The translations under genes were made by a program, and so were the position numbers. This document shows, one piece after another, positions 47,401-56,557 of a stretch of DNA of 64,000 bases. The DNA is taken from contig JAJLRJ010000001.1 in assembly GCA_024195265.1 (NCBI GenBank), positions 53,958,202 through 54,022,201 on the forward strand. Direction: 5' to 3'. Within the stretch, counting starts at the first letter, position 1. The number at the start of each line of letters is the position of its first letter. The notes beneath the pieces are model-generated. The model saw only the letters and a program-made list of their open reading frames with translations. It was not told the origin of the DNA and ran no database searches. The DNA is from Dendrophyllia cribrosa. Its lineage: Eukaryota > Cnidaria > Anthozoa > Scleractinia > Dendrophylliidae.

Positions 47401-50400
47401 TACTTTTTTTAATATTTTTATGTGTCCCCAAATTAGTATGGGTTTACCCAGGCTATAAGGTCTTTTGACACTTAAATAAAGTTTCTATCTATTTTAGTCG
47501 ATGAGAGTAGACAAGAGTTATGTAATTCTTTGAGAACGCACAAGGGCGCATGAGAGTTAGCAGTCAAACGATAGCAAGAGTTTGTCAATATAAAGATATC
47601 CAGGATGCGTTCCTTTTAGCAAATCCAGTTTCAGATTTAGTTAATCGACATCGTTTAGATTTCATGTTGGATGGAACAAAAATCCGAAAAAAGATTGATT
47701 TATGCTCGCCCGATGTAATATATCACATATTTTCATAAATCTGTTGCAAGTTTTCTAAATGGAACGAAAATCTGAAATTATATTATGATATCAATCCGCG
47801 TCAGGACGTGGATTGTTTGGAGTGCAATGAATGAAGATTGGTTTGTCACTAAATGGAATTGGAAATGGTATTTTCGATCGTTACAGCCGATTTCACCTCA
47901 GTGTGTAGAGCTGTACAGCAGAGTCAGGTTTTTCAAAGATAACTAATGTTTTAATGCTTATTCAAAGTTCATGTAAACCTAAATTCACTTATGCTACACA
48001 CAGGCGGATGATTTATCACGTGACCAGTGGCAGGACGAGAAGACACGCTTGGTGCAAGAATATCAGAACCAACTGCAGCGCGTGCGTAGTGAATACGATT
48101 CCAAACTAAAGGAGCAACGTGCACAGATCGAGCGAGATCTGGGTACGAGGATGAACAGTGAGCTTCAGAAAGCAAGGAATGGTTGGAAACAGGAGCAACA
48201 AGACGCAAGGTATCTTTTGAGTATACGAGTTGAGTTTTGATGGTGATGTAACAGTCATAGATGTTGAGTATGGCCCATGGGCCATTTTCGTCCACTACAT
48301 TTGCTTGGCTCTCTATATTCTACATTCAGTATACATTCTAGTGGGTATCGGTGAGTAACCCTGTGATGGACTAACATCATATTCAGGTGGGGAGTAGCAG
48401 TGTTCCTAATTGCTTCAAGCTTCAGAAATCGGAGTTAAGCGCTAGCCTTGGTTTCCTTCCTTTCCTTTCCCTTCCCTTCTTCTACCTACCTACCTACCTA
48501 CCTACCTACCTACCTACCTACCTACCTACCTACCTACCTACCTACCTACCTACCTACCTACCTACCTACCTACCTACCTACCTACCTACCTACCTACCTA
48601 CCTACCTACCTACCTACCTACCTACCTACCTACCTACCTACCTACCTACCTACCTACCTACCTACCTACCTACCTACCTACCTACCTACCTAGTCTGATG
48701 TAGTTCAGATCATTTAAAGTTCCACCCCTTGTGAACAATCGTTGACAAGCGCTGGTATCCGTGTCTTGTTTACAGGACTCAGCTAGAGAAACACTACGAG
48801 CAGAAAGCTAGACAAGCTGTGGAAAACGCCAGACGTCAATGGGAAAAACAACAGGGACAAGAATCGAGTAAACAATGCGAGGACGCTGTGAAAAGGCAAC
48901 AAGAGGTATGGGCAAACGAGAGACGAGAAAATAAGTCCGCCCTGGAGAAGCTAAAGCATGAGCTAGCCACAGTGAAGAAGGAATATGGTGTAACCATAGA
49001 GAAACTAAAGAGGGCATTGACTGAAGAGAGGAAGAAAGTCCAGCACGGCTTGAAACGGCGAGATTCCAGGAACGATGCTTCCCAGGTACCTCTTGTTAAC
49101 CTTTTTATTCCTAGAGTCAATCATGAACATTTGTAATGTAGTTCTATCTTTTGAGTCTGTGGACGAAATCCTATGGTGTGACCATTCAAATGAAACCTCT
49201 CCAGCAGTACTTTTGCATGGTACCATTTGTTTTTCAGTATTTTACAAATGAAATTTGGGATTTTTCTTTTATTTCGATTTTAGGCAAACTTGGGAGTTAA
49301 GAAGGGTTAATTTAATAGGGCTGTCATCTATCGGCTATCGGAATGAATAATGTTCGTTTTCTTTTTTGGTTTTGCTGAGCTATAAATTTGTTTCATAAAG
49401 CTGTTGCAACACATTCTTACGAGCTCAAAGAAACGTGTTGTTTTAGCGAGCATCTAAAGCGGTAATCAGACTGCCACGGTTAAATGTGGGTCATTTTCGT
49501 TTGACTTGTAACGTACTCCGTTTCTTTTTGTGTAGGCTGCGCTCCAAGTAGACAGCGGTAGTGACTCAAGTTTAAGCAGCGTTGATCACGTGTCAACCAC
49601 GCATGGACTCCAGGAACTACGTCAGTACTACTTGGAAACCATCGCTAAGATGCGCGATGACGTACTGAATCACGTGACCCAGACCAAGACCAATGCAGCA
49701 AAAAAGATCAGGTAAAAATTGGGTTGAAATTTGCTTGATTTAGGGAATGTTAGATTGTGTACGAGCACGACTTTTTCGTATCGAGAACGCACATGAAATT
49801 TTTACCTTTCACCTCTAGAGTCAATTCCTGAGTCGTGTTTAAGCGGTTTTCAATTGAGTGTCGAAAGTAATTTCGTAACTGCTTTGGTTTTGAATGGCTA
49901 CGCTTTGTAATTGGATGAAAACTCCCGCCAATCAGAAGTTAAACCAAAACCAATCGTGTCTTGCTCCCACGCGTTTTCCCGCGTTTTTTGGCTTCGAGTT
50001 CTGATGGGGCGAGGAGATGGATGACCCTTCACACTATCAGTGTTAACTAAGCTATCAAGCCACATAAGGTGGCTAACATCTGTAAAGGTTTGGAGTAAAC
50101 AAATAAATGAAAAATAAATAAATAAAAAAAAATAAGGTTGAAGCAGATGAGCTGTAAGTTTATGTCCATAATCAGAGAGGCGGTATTGTTTCTAAGGTGT
50201 TTCAATCATTGTTCTTCAATTTAGAGGTGAAGTGTTAAAGGAGCGCCATTCCACGGCTAAGAAACTTCGTAAGTACTACCTACAGTGCCTCAAGCAGCTT
50301 CTTGAAGAAGACCGCATTGCATTAGAAGGCAACACGTCACCATCCAGTACTGAGGAGAAATTAAACAGGATGGCTGAGGCCTTGAGGACACTCAGCCCCA

Positions 50401-52166
50401 ATAAGGACGCTGCTGGTGAGTATACAAATTCTCCATACTTGTCTCTCAGTGTACCTTCTTATAGAGCGGCTTTCAGTTGAGTTTCAAAAGTAATTTATCG
50501 ATTGCTTTGGTTTTGCCTTGCTACGCTTTGTGATTGGCTAAAAAAATCTCGCGCCACCTTCTTAACCAATCAGAAGTAAAATCAAAACCAATTGCGAGTT
50601 GCTCGCACGCGTTTTCCCGCGCTTGGTGGCGGTTACATGTATTTGTTTCGAACTCTGATTGGTTCAATGGATTGTCTGCGTCTGTTGTGATTGGCCAGAG
50701 TAATTACTTTGGTTTTGGTTTTACGAAACGCAACTGGAAACCGCTCAAATACTAATTGGTAAGTATACACATTCTTCTCACTTGTCTCTGTACATTCTTA
50801 TAATACTCATTTGAAGAATTTCTGTAGATAACTGTTTGCCGATCATTTTGTTAACTGACGTGTATGCTGGATTATGTATTGATGTTGTAAGAATTATTAA
50901 GATGTAGCAAGATATTAACGCAGCGACCGTGTTGTAATGTAGCGATCGTGTTATTCTATGTTTCCTGTGTGCCTTAAGAACCTGTGCATTTTTCCTGAGT
51001 AAAAGCGCTCTGACATTTTGTCTTTCCGACCCATCGTTTGCTTGGGGAGGGTTTTTCCCTCCGTCCGCTGTGTTTTGAAGTCGTTGTCAAGCCCGGTCCA
51101 GTTGTATTGTCTGAGACGCCTTACAACTGTCAGTCATGACTTTAAAAAGGTTATAGATAGTGTGATAGTTGCAGCGCCTTCGTTAAACCCTCCCCTTCCC
51201 CCTAACCACTCCCTATTTCCACCATTCCTTCCCGTGTCTGCATGGGGCCCATGCAGACACAGAAATACCGCAAAGGAAGTTGAATAAAGAGACTTCTTAT
51301 CTCCTTTAGGACAGCCTTCTCACCAACTGGAAGTCAGTGATGACACACAGTCGCCTCGTTCTCGCGTTTTTGAAGTGCTGCGCGCTTCAAGTGAACCGGA
51401 TATCCGGGTATCTCGATCACCATTTACTGCAAGGATTCAAGGGAGACCGCGTGATAGTGGCCCTGATGGATCCAGCGATACAGGACCAGTTACGGGAAAG
51501 GAGAGAGAATTTACTCCTATTTTAGGACAGCGGTTATCTGTAACAGCCAACGATGGCTTAGACTTTACATGTTCGCCAAGCACTGGGAAATATTCCACAC
51601 CAGAGAGAGACTTAACAAATTCACTTTCTCAGGGGACAGAATTGACTAGCTCCAAAGATATGCCTCAGGAGGTTAAGGATTATAATATGCCGAGTCCTGT
51701 TCTGAAACGTGCAGCGGTCAGCAATTCTGAGCAAAATGATAATACTGCAGTGGTTTCAGCCGAGAGAGAAAGACATAGGACTTACGTCATGCACGCTCCA
51801 TCTGAACGTGCTCTTAAGCAGAAACCGCTGGCTTCTTACAAGAGGAGTGCGCCGTCACCGGCTTTCTCCGTCAGGTCTTATGAATCAGATCAGTACAGCG
51901 AACTTCCAACTGTGATTCATGTTTCCAGGAGAGAATCGAGTGGTTCTAAAGACAGTAACAGTAGTATTCCTACTCCCAACACACCACAAGATAAGGACGC
52001 CACGATTTCACCCATCAGCACTTCCGTATGTGACATACGCAGTCGACCATCGTCAGAAAACAGAATGACCAAGTTGGTACCTCGCGACAAAAGAGTGACC
52101 AACTCTTCGACTCTGCCTTCTAAACCGCGGGTTGATATCAGAGCAAAACGTGTGCAAAAATCATGA
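26331..52166 (+). CDS. CEP152: Centrosomal protein CEP152 (Asterless) homologue, 27 exons
   Basis: Exons: 26331-26369, 27717-27776, 29683-30688, 31073-31212, 32321-32521, 33055-33169, 33767-33858, 34383-34537, 34968-35151, 35948-35996, 36575-36630, 37596-37682, 38583-38626, 38773-38868, 40078-40213, 40945-41091, 42060-42290, 42919-43140, 43986-44193, 44711-44856, 45733-46044, 46774-47055, 48004-48209, 48776-49085, 49536-49711, 50225-50415, 51310-52166. They total 5748 bases, in frame throughout, for 1915 residues (human CEP152 is about 1700). CEP152 recruits PLK4 to the centriole to start duplication. Evidence: an acidic N-terminus ([18 protein letters not shown], then [16 protein letters not shown]) as in the PLK4-binding end of CEP152; a His/Asn/Asp/Gln/Tyr-rich low-complexity segment (residues about 70-330); coiled coil from about 335 to 1510; the conserved block [15 protein letters not shown] … [18 protein letters not shown] (about 1535-1595); and a Ser-rich C-terminus. 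Nearly all junctions are standard GT-AG. Residues 848-1450 carry a 23-residue Trp repeat. Confidence 0.9.
27810..29387. mobile_element. 1.58-kb non-autonomous TIR element in CEP152 intron 2
   Basis: GGGTTATTCCAGAAAAAATC at 27810 and its complement ending at 29387 form inverted ends of about 42 bp (through CCCCGACGGATGGC). ATT at 27807-27809 and 29388-29390 is a possible 3-bp duplication. Next to each end lie two to three copies of a C-rich unit (CCCCTCCCGCCCGGATTTCC) in the same orientation at both sides. The middle is AT-rich with no transposase. It starts only 33 bases after exon 2. Confidence 0.75.
29683..30688 (+). CDS. CEP152: CEP152 exon 3, large low-complexity exon
   Basis: This 1006-base exon, by far the largest before the last one, encodes residues 34-369. 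After the acidic start it becomes rich in His, Tyr, Asn, Asp, Gln and Gly (repeated HH, YY and DDD groups), then ends with a charged helical start of the coiled coil ([20 protein letters not shown]). The acceptor is TTTCTTTCAAG and the donor is GAAAG/gtacaa, phase 1. The low-complexity part is likely disordered. Confidence 0.85.
33725..33746. repeat. ACATGT palindromic simple repeat
   Basis: Three to four consecutive ACATGT hexamers, self-complementary, just upstream of CEP152 exon 7. Confidence 0.7.
33977..34028. repeat. (GAC)n/(GAT)n microsatellite
   Basis: GAC units run into GAT and GTT units in CEP152 intron 7. It generates an artificial His/Arg-rich frame on the minus strand. Confidence 0.85.
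34615..34880. mobile_element. 266-bp foldback with a (TTTAG)n run
   Basis: CAGTTGAGTGAGGCACGAGC at the left and GCTCGTGCCTCATGCAACTG at the right are inverted; TTACGTTGTTGTCAAGG and its complement form a second inner pair. A (TTTAG)n run lies in the left arm. Located in CEP152 intron 8. Confidence 0.65.
35513..35612 (+). ncRNA. tRNA-Ser/Leu-like SINE head with Pol III terminator
   Basis: TGGTCGAGCGGTTTGAGG is a good A box of the Ser/Leu type, and GCGTTCAAGCC about 45 bases later fits a B box inside a T-arm-like hairpin (GCGTG / CACGT). A T8 run follows, suitable as a Pol III terminator. The anticodon arm is not canonical, so it is more likely a SINE or pseudogene than a working tRNA. It lies in CEP152 intron 9. 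Confidence 0.55.
36085..36535. repeat. Long pyrimidine-rich tract
   Basis: About 450 bases of the plus strand are almost entirely C and T, with many CCCT units and a run of (CCCT)n at 36465-36510. It lies in CEP152 intron 10 and ends about 40 bases before exon 11. Overlapping Ser/Pro/Leu frames here are by-products of the composition. Confidence 0.9.
36660..36795. mobile_element. Hairpin MITE, family A copy 1
   Basis: ATGTTGTAGTTAATTTTTTA … TCAGGTAATTTT is mirrored by AAAATTACCTGAGATAAAAA … AACTACAA. A diverged copy of the same family lies at 37160-37294 in the same intron. Confidence 0.65.
36892..37151. mobile_element. Foldback, family B copy 1
   Basis: TGTTGCAGATAAAATC at the left and GATTTCATCTGCAACA at the right are inverted; further inside CCCAGTATTCAAT and GCTAACCCTAACC pair with their complements. 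A second copy is at 37707-37986 in the next intron. Confidence 0.7.
37160..37294. mobile_element. Hairpin MITE, family A copy 2
   Basis: ATGTTGTAGTTCAATTTTAT at the left is mirrored at the right by ATAAAATTGAACTACAACAT. It immediately follows the family B foldback. Confidence 0.7.
37707..37986. mobile_element. Foldback, family B copy 2
   Basis: Same ends and internal GCTAACCCTAACCCTAACAC block as 36892-37151, but the right arm is more diverged. It lies in CEP152 intron 12. Confidence 0.65.
38008..38192. mobile_element. 'ACTCCCA' MITE, copy 1
   Basis: Begins CCTTTTACTCCCAAGAGTGC and ends GACTCTGGGAGTGGTTAAGG, i.e. inverted ends. The interior word GAATGGTCACATCATAGGAT is shared with 45091-45473, 49110-49308 and, inverted, the array at 59470-61330. 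Confidence 0.7.
39244..39660. mobile_element. hAT MITE with 8-bp duplication
   Basis: Ends TAGGGCTGCAACGATAC and GTATCGTTGCAGCGCTA, a typical hAT terminus, flanked by CGATTCAG at 39236-39243 and 39661-39668. The interior repeats CGATAC/TATCG words. It lies in CEP152 intron 14 and has no transposase. Confidence 0.85.
41409..41515. repeat. Foldback repeat
   Basis: GTACAATTCAGGGAGTAATC … TTTCAAATCG pairs with CGATTTGAAA … TACCCCTGAATTGTATG. It is the left part of a larger dispersed repeat reaching about 41850, in CEP152 intron 16. Confidence 0.55.
41690..41749. repeat. Perfect 24-bp-arm hairpin
   Basis: GTGTCCAATTACAGCTATCC followed by AATT pairs exactly with its complement ending at 41749, with a loop of about 12 bases (ACAAAAAGTTTA). 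Confidence 0.85.
43257..43644. mobile_element. PIF/Harbinger-type MITE with TTA duplication
   Basis: GGCCCTGTCACACTATTGCG at the left and ATACGTAATAGTGTGACAGG GCC at the right are inverted ends, and TTA flanks both sides (43254-43256, 43645-43647), the usual Harbinger duplication. The interior is dense in CATACGCTG words. It lies in CEP152 intron 18. Confidence 0.75.
45085..45476. mobile_element. 'ACTCCCA' MITE, copy 2, with tripled core
   Basis: Starts at AACCCTTTTTCCCAAAAGTA and ends GACTCTGGGAGGGAAAGGGT, inverted ends. Within it a unit of about 91 bases (ACCATGCAAAAG … CCACAGACTCAAAAGGTAGA) is repeated three times almost identically. CEP152 intron 20. Confidence 0.8.
46090..46346. mobile_element. 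257-bp MITE flanked by TTAA
   Basis: AGTGCACCTAACCCCCAAAT at the left and TTTTGGGGTTAGGTGCACT at the right are inverted. TTAA borders both sides, as in piggyBac-type elements, though a TA-type duplication cannot be excluded. CEP152 intron 21. Confidence 0.75.
47270..47500 (+). mobile_element. Possible LINE 3' UTR tail
   Basis: AT-rich stretch ending CAGGCTATAAGGTCTTTTGA then CACTTAAATAAAGTTT, which resembles polyadenylated LINE ends. No coding portion is attached. CEP152 intron 22. Confidence 0.3.
48481..48692. repeat. (TACC)n microsatellite, about 52 units
   Basis: More than 200 bases of uninterrupted TACC/CCTA in CEP152 intron 23, less than 100 bases before exon 24. All frames read Tyr-Leu-Pro-Thr; they are not genes. 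Confidence 0.95.
49110..49308. mobile_element. 'ACTCCCA' MITE, copy 3 (opposite orientation)
   Basis: Begins GTTAACCTTTTTATTCCTAG and ends TTGGGAGTTAAGAAGGGTTA. The core reads GTCTGTGGACGAAATCCTAT then GGTGTGACCATTCAAATG, the same as copies 1 and 2 read from the other strand. CEP152 intron 24. Confidence 0.7.
49841..50010. mobile_element. CCAAT-rich MITE, partial copy 2
   Basis: GCGGTTTTCAATTGAGTGTC then CTACGCTTTGTAATTGGATG and ACCAAAACCAATCG match the inverted order of copies 1 and 3. The other half is missing. CEP152 intron 25. Confidence 0.65.
50464..50746. mobile_element. CCAAT-rich MITE, copy 3
   Basis: GAGCGGCTTTCAGTTGAGTT at the left and CGCAACTGGAAACCGCTC at the right are inverted. 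ATTGGCTAAAAA, AACCAATCAGAAG, AACCAATTGCG, GATTGGTTCAATGG and GATTGGCCAGAG lie inside. CEP152 intron 26. Confidence 0.75.
51310..52166 (+). CDS. CEP152: CEP152 last exon, Ser-rich C-terminus
   Basis: The 857-base exon encodes residues 1631-1915 and the TGA stop at 52164-52166. The acceptor is ATCTCCTTTAG. The protein is rich in Ser, Pro, Arg and Thr with short motifs such as [14 protein letters not shown] and IPTPNTP, suggesting a disordered, phosphorylatable tail, and ends with a basic cluster ([12 protein letters not shown]). Confidence 0.85.
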
Positions 52167-52202
52167 CAACGTGCCATATGGTCGGCGATGATACATGCTA
52201 CT

Positions 52203-52400
52203 TGCCTCAAAAAAATCTTCGTGAATATCCGAAGATTTTCCGATGTTTTTGTCCAGTTAAGGACAAGCGCGAGTGCCCTTCCCGACAGTGGATAAATGCA
52301 ACCAGCCTCAAAACAATCTTCTCAAATATTCGAAGATTTTCCGATGTGTTTTGTCCAGTTACGGGCACGCGCGAGTGCCTTTCCCGACAGTGCCTTCGTC
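52203..52400. repeat. Two direct copies of a ~110-bp unit in the CEP152 3' UTR
   Basis: CGAAGATTTTCCGATG … TTTTGTCCAGTTA … GCGCGAGTGCC … TTCCCGACAGTG occurs twice in tandem just after the stop codon. Each copy includes the small inverted pair AATCTTC / GAAGATT. Confidence 0.8.
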
Positions 52401-52594
52401 ACCTTTTGCGATGCCAAACTCCTTGTTTCTAAGCAACAGCAGTAAACACCATAAACATGACAGATACTCATTCAAAGGATATCCCGATTGTTAGCAAACT
52501 TAAAAATATGTGACAGCAGTCTTGAAAAGTTCATTTTATAAATTACACTTAGTGTAGCCTGAACGCTTCAAGTGCACCTCTTTGCTAAACTTCT

Positions 52595-52994
52595 CTTTCG
52601 TAAACGGTCGATGCCATCATTAGTAACTAAGCCTTTTGTAATGGTCAATACCATTTCTGCTCTAGTTTATGCCTGGATTCGGACGAAAGTAGGCTATCAT
52701 AAGATAAAAACAGGCCTAGATAAAGCGATTATTAGACGCTAGGTTAGATATATGGATAGGGTCACCCGCTATAGATGTGTGATTTAAGAAAAGCACCTTT
52801 TATAAATTAATTTTTCGTAGGTTTGCTGGATCAACGTAGTGGTGTAATGGTGAAGGAGGGATGTTAACATGCAAGAGGTTCCGGGCCCGATTCTAGTAAT
52901 TAATTGCATTTTTCCTTTTCTGATAGAAAAAATTTCGATGACTGGTAAAAGATTTTCTCAGTGCCGCTGAAATAGCATCGACCGTTTACGAAAG
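52595..52994. mobile_element. Element with perfect 20-bp inverted ends and tRNA-like core
   Basis: CTTTCGTAAACGGTCGATGC at 52595-52614 is exactly inverted at 52975-52994. Between them lies a tRNA-Val-like sequence. No reading frame and no clear target duplication are seen. Confidence 0.7.
52834..52897 (+). ncRNA. Degenerate tRNA-Val-like sequence
   Basis: TAGTGGTGTAATGG fits an A box, GTTAACATG sits at anticodon position (AAC, valine), and GAGGTTCCGGGCCCGATTC is a broken B-box/T-arm region. The extra bases in the B box argue against a functional tRNA. Confidence 0.45.
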
Positions 52995-53607
52995 GGAAAT
53001 GTGCGTCGGCGAGAAGTTCGGGTCTAAACAAATCTCCTGCACCTTAAAAGGCAATCATATCTTAGAAAGCGTGTTGACTTAAACCAATTATACCAAGAAT
53101 TAATTGTAGAAAGTGTACAAAAAGTGAGTGAGGAGAATTTGAATATCGGTCATTGAACTTCAGGATTCATTAGATTTTGGAATGCATGACAGAGCTCTGG
53201 AATGTTCCGCAATATGTGTCAATGCATTCATGGGTAAATAATAAGATTTAGAAAGCTGTAATATTTATTGACAAAAGGAAGGATTAACTTGGTATTCGTT
53301 CAAGGTGGCTGCTGCTTTTGCTTGCATGTTTAATATCCAAGCAGATATCCAAGTGATGTTTTTGTTCATGGTGTTTACTGTTTCACGAGATAGAATGGCC
53401 GTTATGAACAGAGGATGTAAATGAACAAGGTGTGCAAGAAGTTTCTTCAAAACAAAACCGATCACATAGTTTTCGAAAGGTAAGCGCGGGTTGTCCAATG
53501 CTTCCTGCGAAAAATTGTTCAGTCGTATGTGATGTTCTTTTTGTACCTGTAGAATCCTTAAATTATTTAACAGTTGTAAATATTTGTCTAAAAAAACTCC
53601 AATGTAC

Positions 53608-53613
53608 AATAAA
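53608..53613 (+). terminator. Candidate CEP152 polyadenylation signal
   Basis: AATAAA 1.4 kb after the CEP152 stop, followed within 30 bases by GT-rich sequence. It would define a 3' UTR holding the direct repeat and the tRNA-like element. A nearer cleavage site is possible. Confidence 0.35.
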
Positions 53614-53965
53614 CTTTACTGTTTAATGAAGGATGTCTCGTTCCAAGTTTCGTTCGTTTATTTGCGTGAGCAGCTTCATGAACGGCGCTTTCTTTATACG
53701 GCAGCTTTTGTATCTTTGACTATAATACAAAAATGAGATTACTGTATGTCCTGTCTCGACTAATCTCAAAATCGAAAAGAAAGATTATTTTCTAAATTAA
53801 TGCAGGAAGTCAGGAACTGAATAAACACGCTGAGATGAAAATTCTAGCACGTACAAACTCTCATTTCATTTGCATGTCCACAACTAAACTGGGCTGGTAA
53901 CCTCTCCATTATAGAAGACAGACGCACATCTTAAAATTTGTTAACGAGTGTATTGGAATGGAGTT

Positions 53966-54287
53966 CCCAGATATCTTTTTAACTATTTTAATGTAAGTAA
54001 CCATGATATTCACCGTTATAACTCTAGGAACAGTAATAATCATAATAACCGCATTTTAGAAAAGAGAAATTTAGAATGCACTAAGCGCGCTTTTTACTAC
54101 AAAGGAGCAACTATTTTTAACAATTCATTAAAGTTGTGATTTTATTTCTTTTTAAATGGTTTCTCTTTTTCTCTTTTCTCTTTTTTTTTTCCAACAAGAC
54201 CTGCATTGATAGATTTTTTTCTTTCTTAAAACTGAAGAAGCAATCCTGTATCATGATAAAAATGTTTTAATTATTATTATTATTAAA
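53966..54287 (+). mobile_element. CR1/L2-like LINE 3' end
   Basis: A partly open frame reads SNHDIHRYNSRNSNNHNNR, then RNLECTKRAFYYKGATIFN and a stop, the standard C-terminal block (HRYNTR…K-R-x-F-x-Y-x-G-x-x-x-W/F-N) of LINE reverse transcriptase. The 3' UTR GACCTGCATTGATAG … GCAATCCTGTATCATG and an (ATT)n tail follow. Confidence 0.7.
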
Positions 54288-55600
54288 TATAAAAATAGAG
54301 CCACCTGTCTTTGCTGGGGGTTTAAATCTAGGAGAAAACTCTTGACTCTTGGACACTTACTTGAGGGACTTCACAAAAAATTCGTCTAAAACAACACAAA
54401 GTGGAATAATAACATCTCAGATTGGGTTCGGTGGTAGGTTTGTATTACCACGCGTTGTCTTGTCAGAGTTGTGTGGTTAGAACGGTCGTTACTGGCTTGA
54501 GATGGCCGTGGTTACACCAAGCAGGTTTACCAAGGTTAAATAGGCTTGTCCATGCACAAAAAAGAAATTTACCTAAACTTTCAGTTTTCTCGGTTAAAGT
54601 CGTTCCATTTCGATGATTTTCCAGCGTCTGTCGTTTAAAAACTGAATAATTCAAACCTTAATTGCGTGAAACAATTTAAAAATTTTCGTTTTCAACACAT
54701 GTAGCGCAACAACGACGTCGAACGTGAAGTTGGCCACTGCCGTCAAAATTCGACATTTCATTACTTGGTTTACCTTGGAAAATTAATCGACTCTTCTGTC
54801 CATAAAGGCTTTTATAACCACCTTTTAACAGTGCCTAGGAATAATTATATTGCTTTCCATGGGGCGGGATAACCATAAACATTTAAGCATTACCCAGGTC
54901 AATTTGCCATTTGTCTAGGTAAATGTTGACTCGTGGATAAAACCGCGGCTACTCAGTACAATTCAGCACTGACACCTCAGACGCTAACATGAGAATGTTT
55001 GCAAGGTTTGAAGTGATTTTTTGGCCTATTATTGACGTCTTTGTCTGTGACCGTGGGAAACCCGCTATGCTTGATTAGATTGCAGATTAGATTGCGTTAT
55101 TATGAATTTTTAAACTTGTGGGCGTCACCATTTCTGGAAACGAAGCACTCCAATGGGTCATAAACAATAAAAATCATGAACGTCATAACACTCCAGACGG
55201 ACTAAGAAACAATTCAGGGAGTGTGAATAGGCGACCAATCAAACAAGAGGTTAACGGAAAGTACTGCATGCCTTTCATACAACAACCGTAGTTTATAGTT
55301 ATTTAATTATTTGTACTACCAAATGAGTGTAAGTTCATTTCCAGGAGTCATTTCCTTTCGCCAGTGTTGTTACCGTACAGGAACTAATAAAATGGCTGGG
55401 TTCCGTATGACTATAATTTATTCCTAGAGCGCGCGACTCAGTCTTCTAAGAGAAAATAAAAACGCTGGAAAATATGTCTGATTGTAGGTTTTACTGTAAT
55501 GTCATTTGGTTCTAACTATTACGTCTGTACAGAGTGTATATTTAAGTCTGTGATCAAAATTCCTTTTAGTGTGAGCGTACATGTAGGATGTTGAGCATTT
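54288..55600. other. Intergenic, no gene seen
   Basis: Short frames on both strands without domains; no transposon ends recognised. Confidence 0.4.
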
Positions 55601-55639
55601 TTTTTTTTTCAGTGGCGACGTTAAACATTACTTTCTTAT

Positions 55640-56210
55640 GTTTGCCGGTTTATCGTTTGTATAACTTGTCTATAACTTGAGTCTGGATGAAATCCTAATG
55701 TTCAGATTATTTACAGTATTTATATATGAAAGCTATGGAGCATTTCTTTCCTGTGGTGCCGTTAGTAATTGAGCATTACTTTTTCGTGTTTGTTTATTGT
55801 TTGTATAGCTTGTTTAGCATTTCATTCTTGTCGGCTTCTCGTTTGGTTATACAAGGTGTCTTTGACTTTTAATTTGCCGAGTCTGGGTGAAACAAAAGTC
55901 TGAGCAGTGCTTTCCTGTGGTACTGTTTATTATGCTGTACAAGTTAGTTCTAACTTTTGAGTCTGCGGATGAAATAGTACGACCATTCAAAAGAAAACCG
56001 AGTACTGATCAGTACTTTCCTTTGGTACTGTTTCTTATGCTGCACAAGGTGATTTTACTTTCAAAGGGGAGTCTGTAGATAAAATTCTAAAGTGCCACCA
56101 TCCATGAATGCATGAAAGCTATCGATCAACTTCTTATGCTGTACAACGTTGTTATAACTTTTGAGTCTTACATGTGATATTTGAGTCACTGAAAGATACT
56201 GAGCGTTACT
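55640..56210 (+). repeat. Degenerate copies of the 105-bp array unit
   Basis: Fragments such as TTTTGAGTCTGCGGATGAAA, ACCATTCAAAAGAAAACCGA and AGTACTTTCCTTTGGTACTG recur irregularly. They match the unit of the array at 59470-61330 but are much more diverged. Confidence 0.65.
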
Positions 56211-56557
56211 TTACCCTCTTTAAAAATTGTTATTTATTTCTTGAAATGTTTGTATTTGAGCTTCTGGGCTTTCGAATATGTCACAGGTAATTAAACATGA
56301 TCTTGAGAGAGGTGTGAAAACAACAAAGAAAAACATTTGTTATATGTTTACCCAACCTTCCAATCCTAACGCCTCTCTTTGAGCTTGACACTAGGTGACG
56401 TCACACTAGCAATAACAGTCTCCCGCGAATTTGCTAGACGTTACTGGTTCAAACGCCGCACACAGGATAAAATCTCATATAACCCACTGAGCGCAGCCAT
56501 CTGGCAGACAGCTGATATTTTAATTAGAGGCGAGGGTTGAAACTACAGCACTTCAAG

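Noticed and set aside
48387..48698. Tyr-Leu-Pro-Thr repeat frame
   Set aside because: Translation of the (TACC)n microsatellite, open in every frame.
53265..53609. 114-codon minus frame downstream of CEP152
   Set aside because: No recognised domain; overlaps the probable CEP152 3' UTR end.
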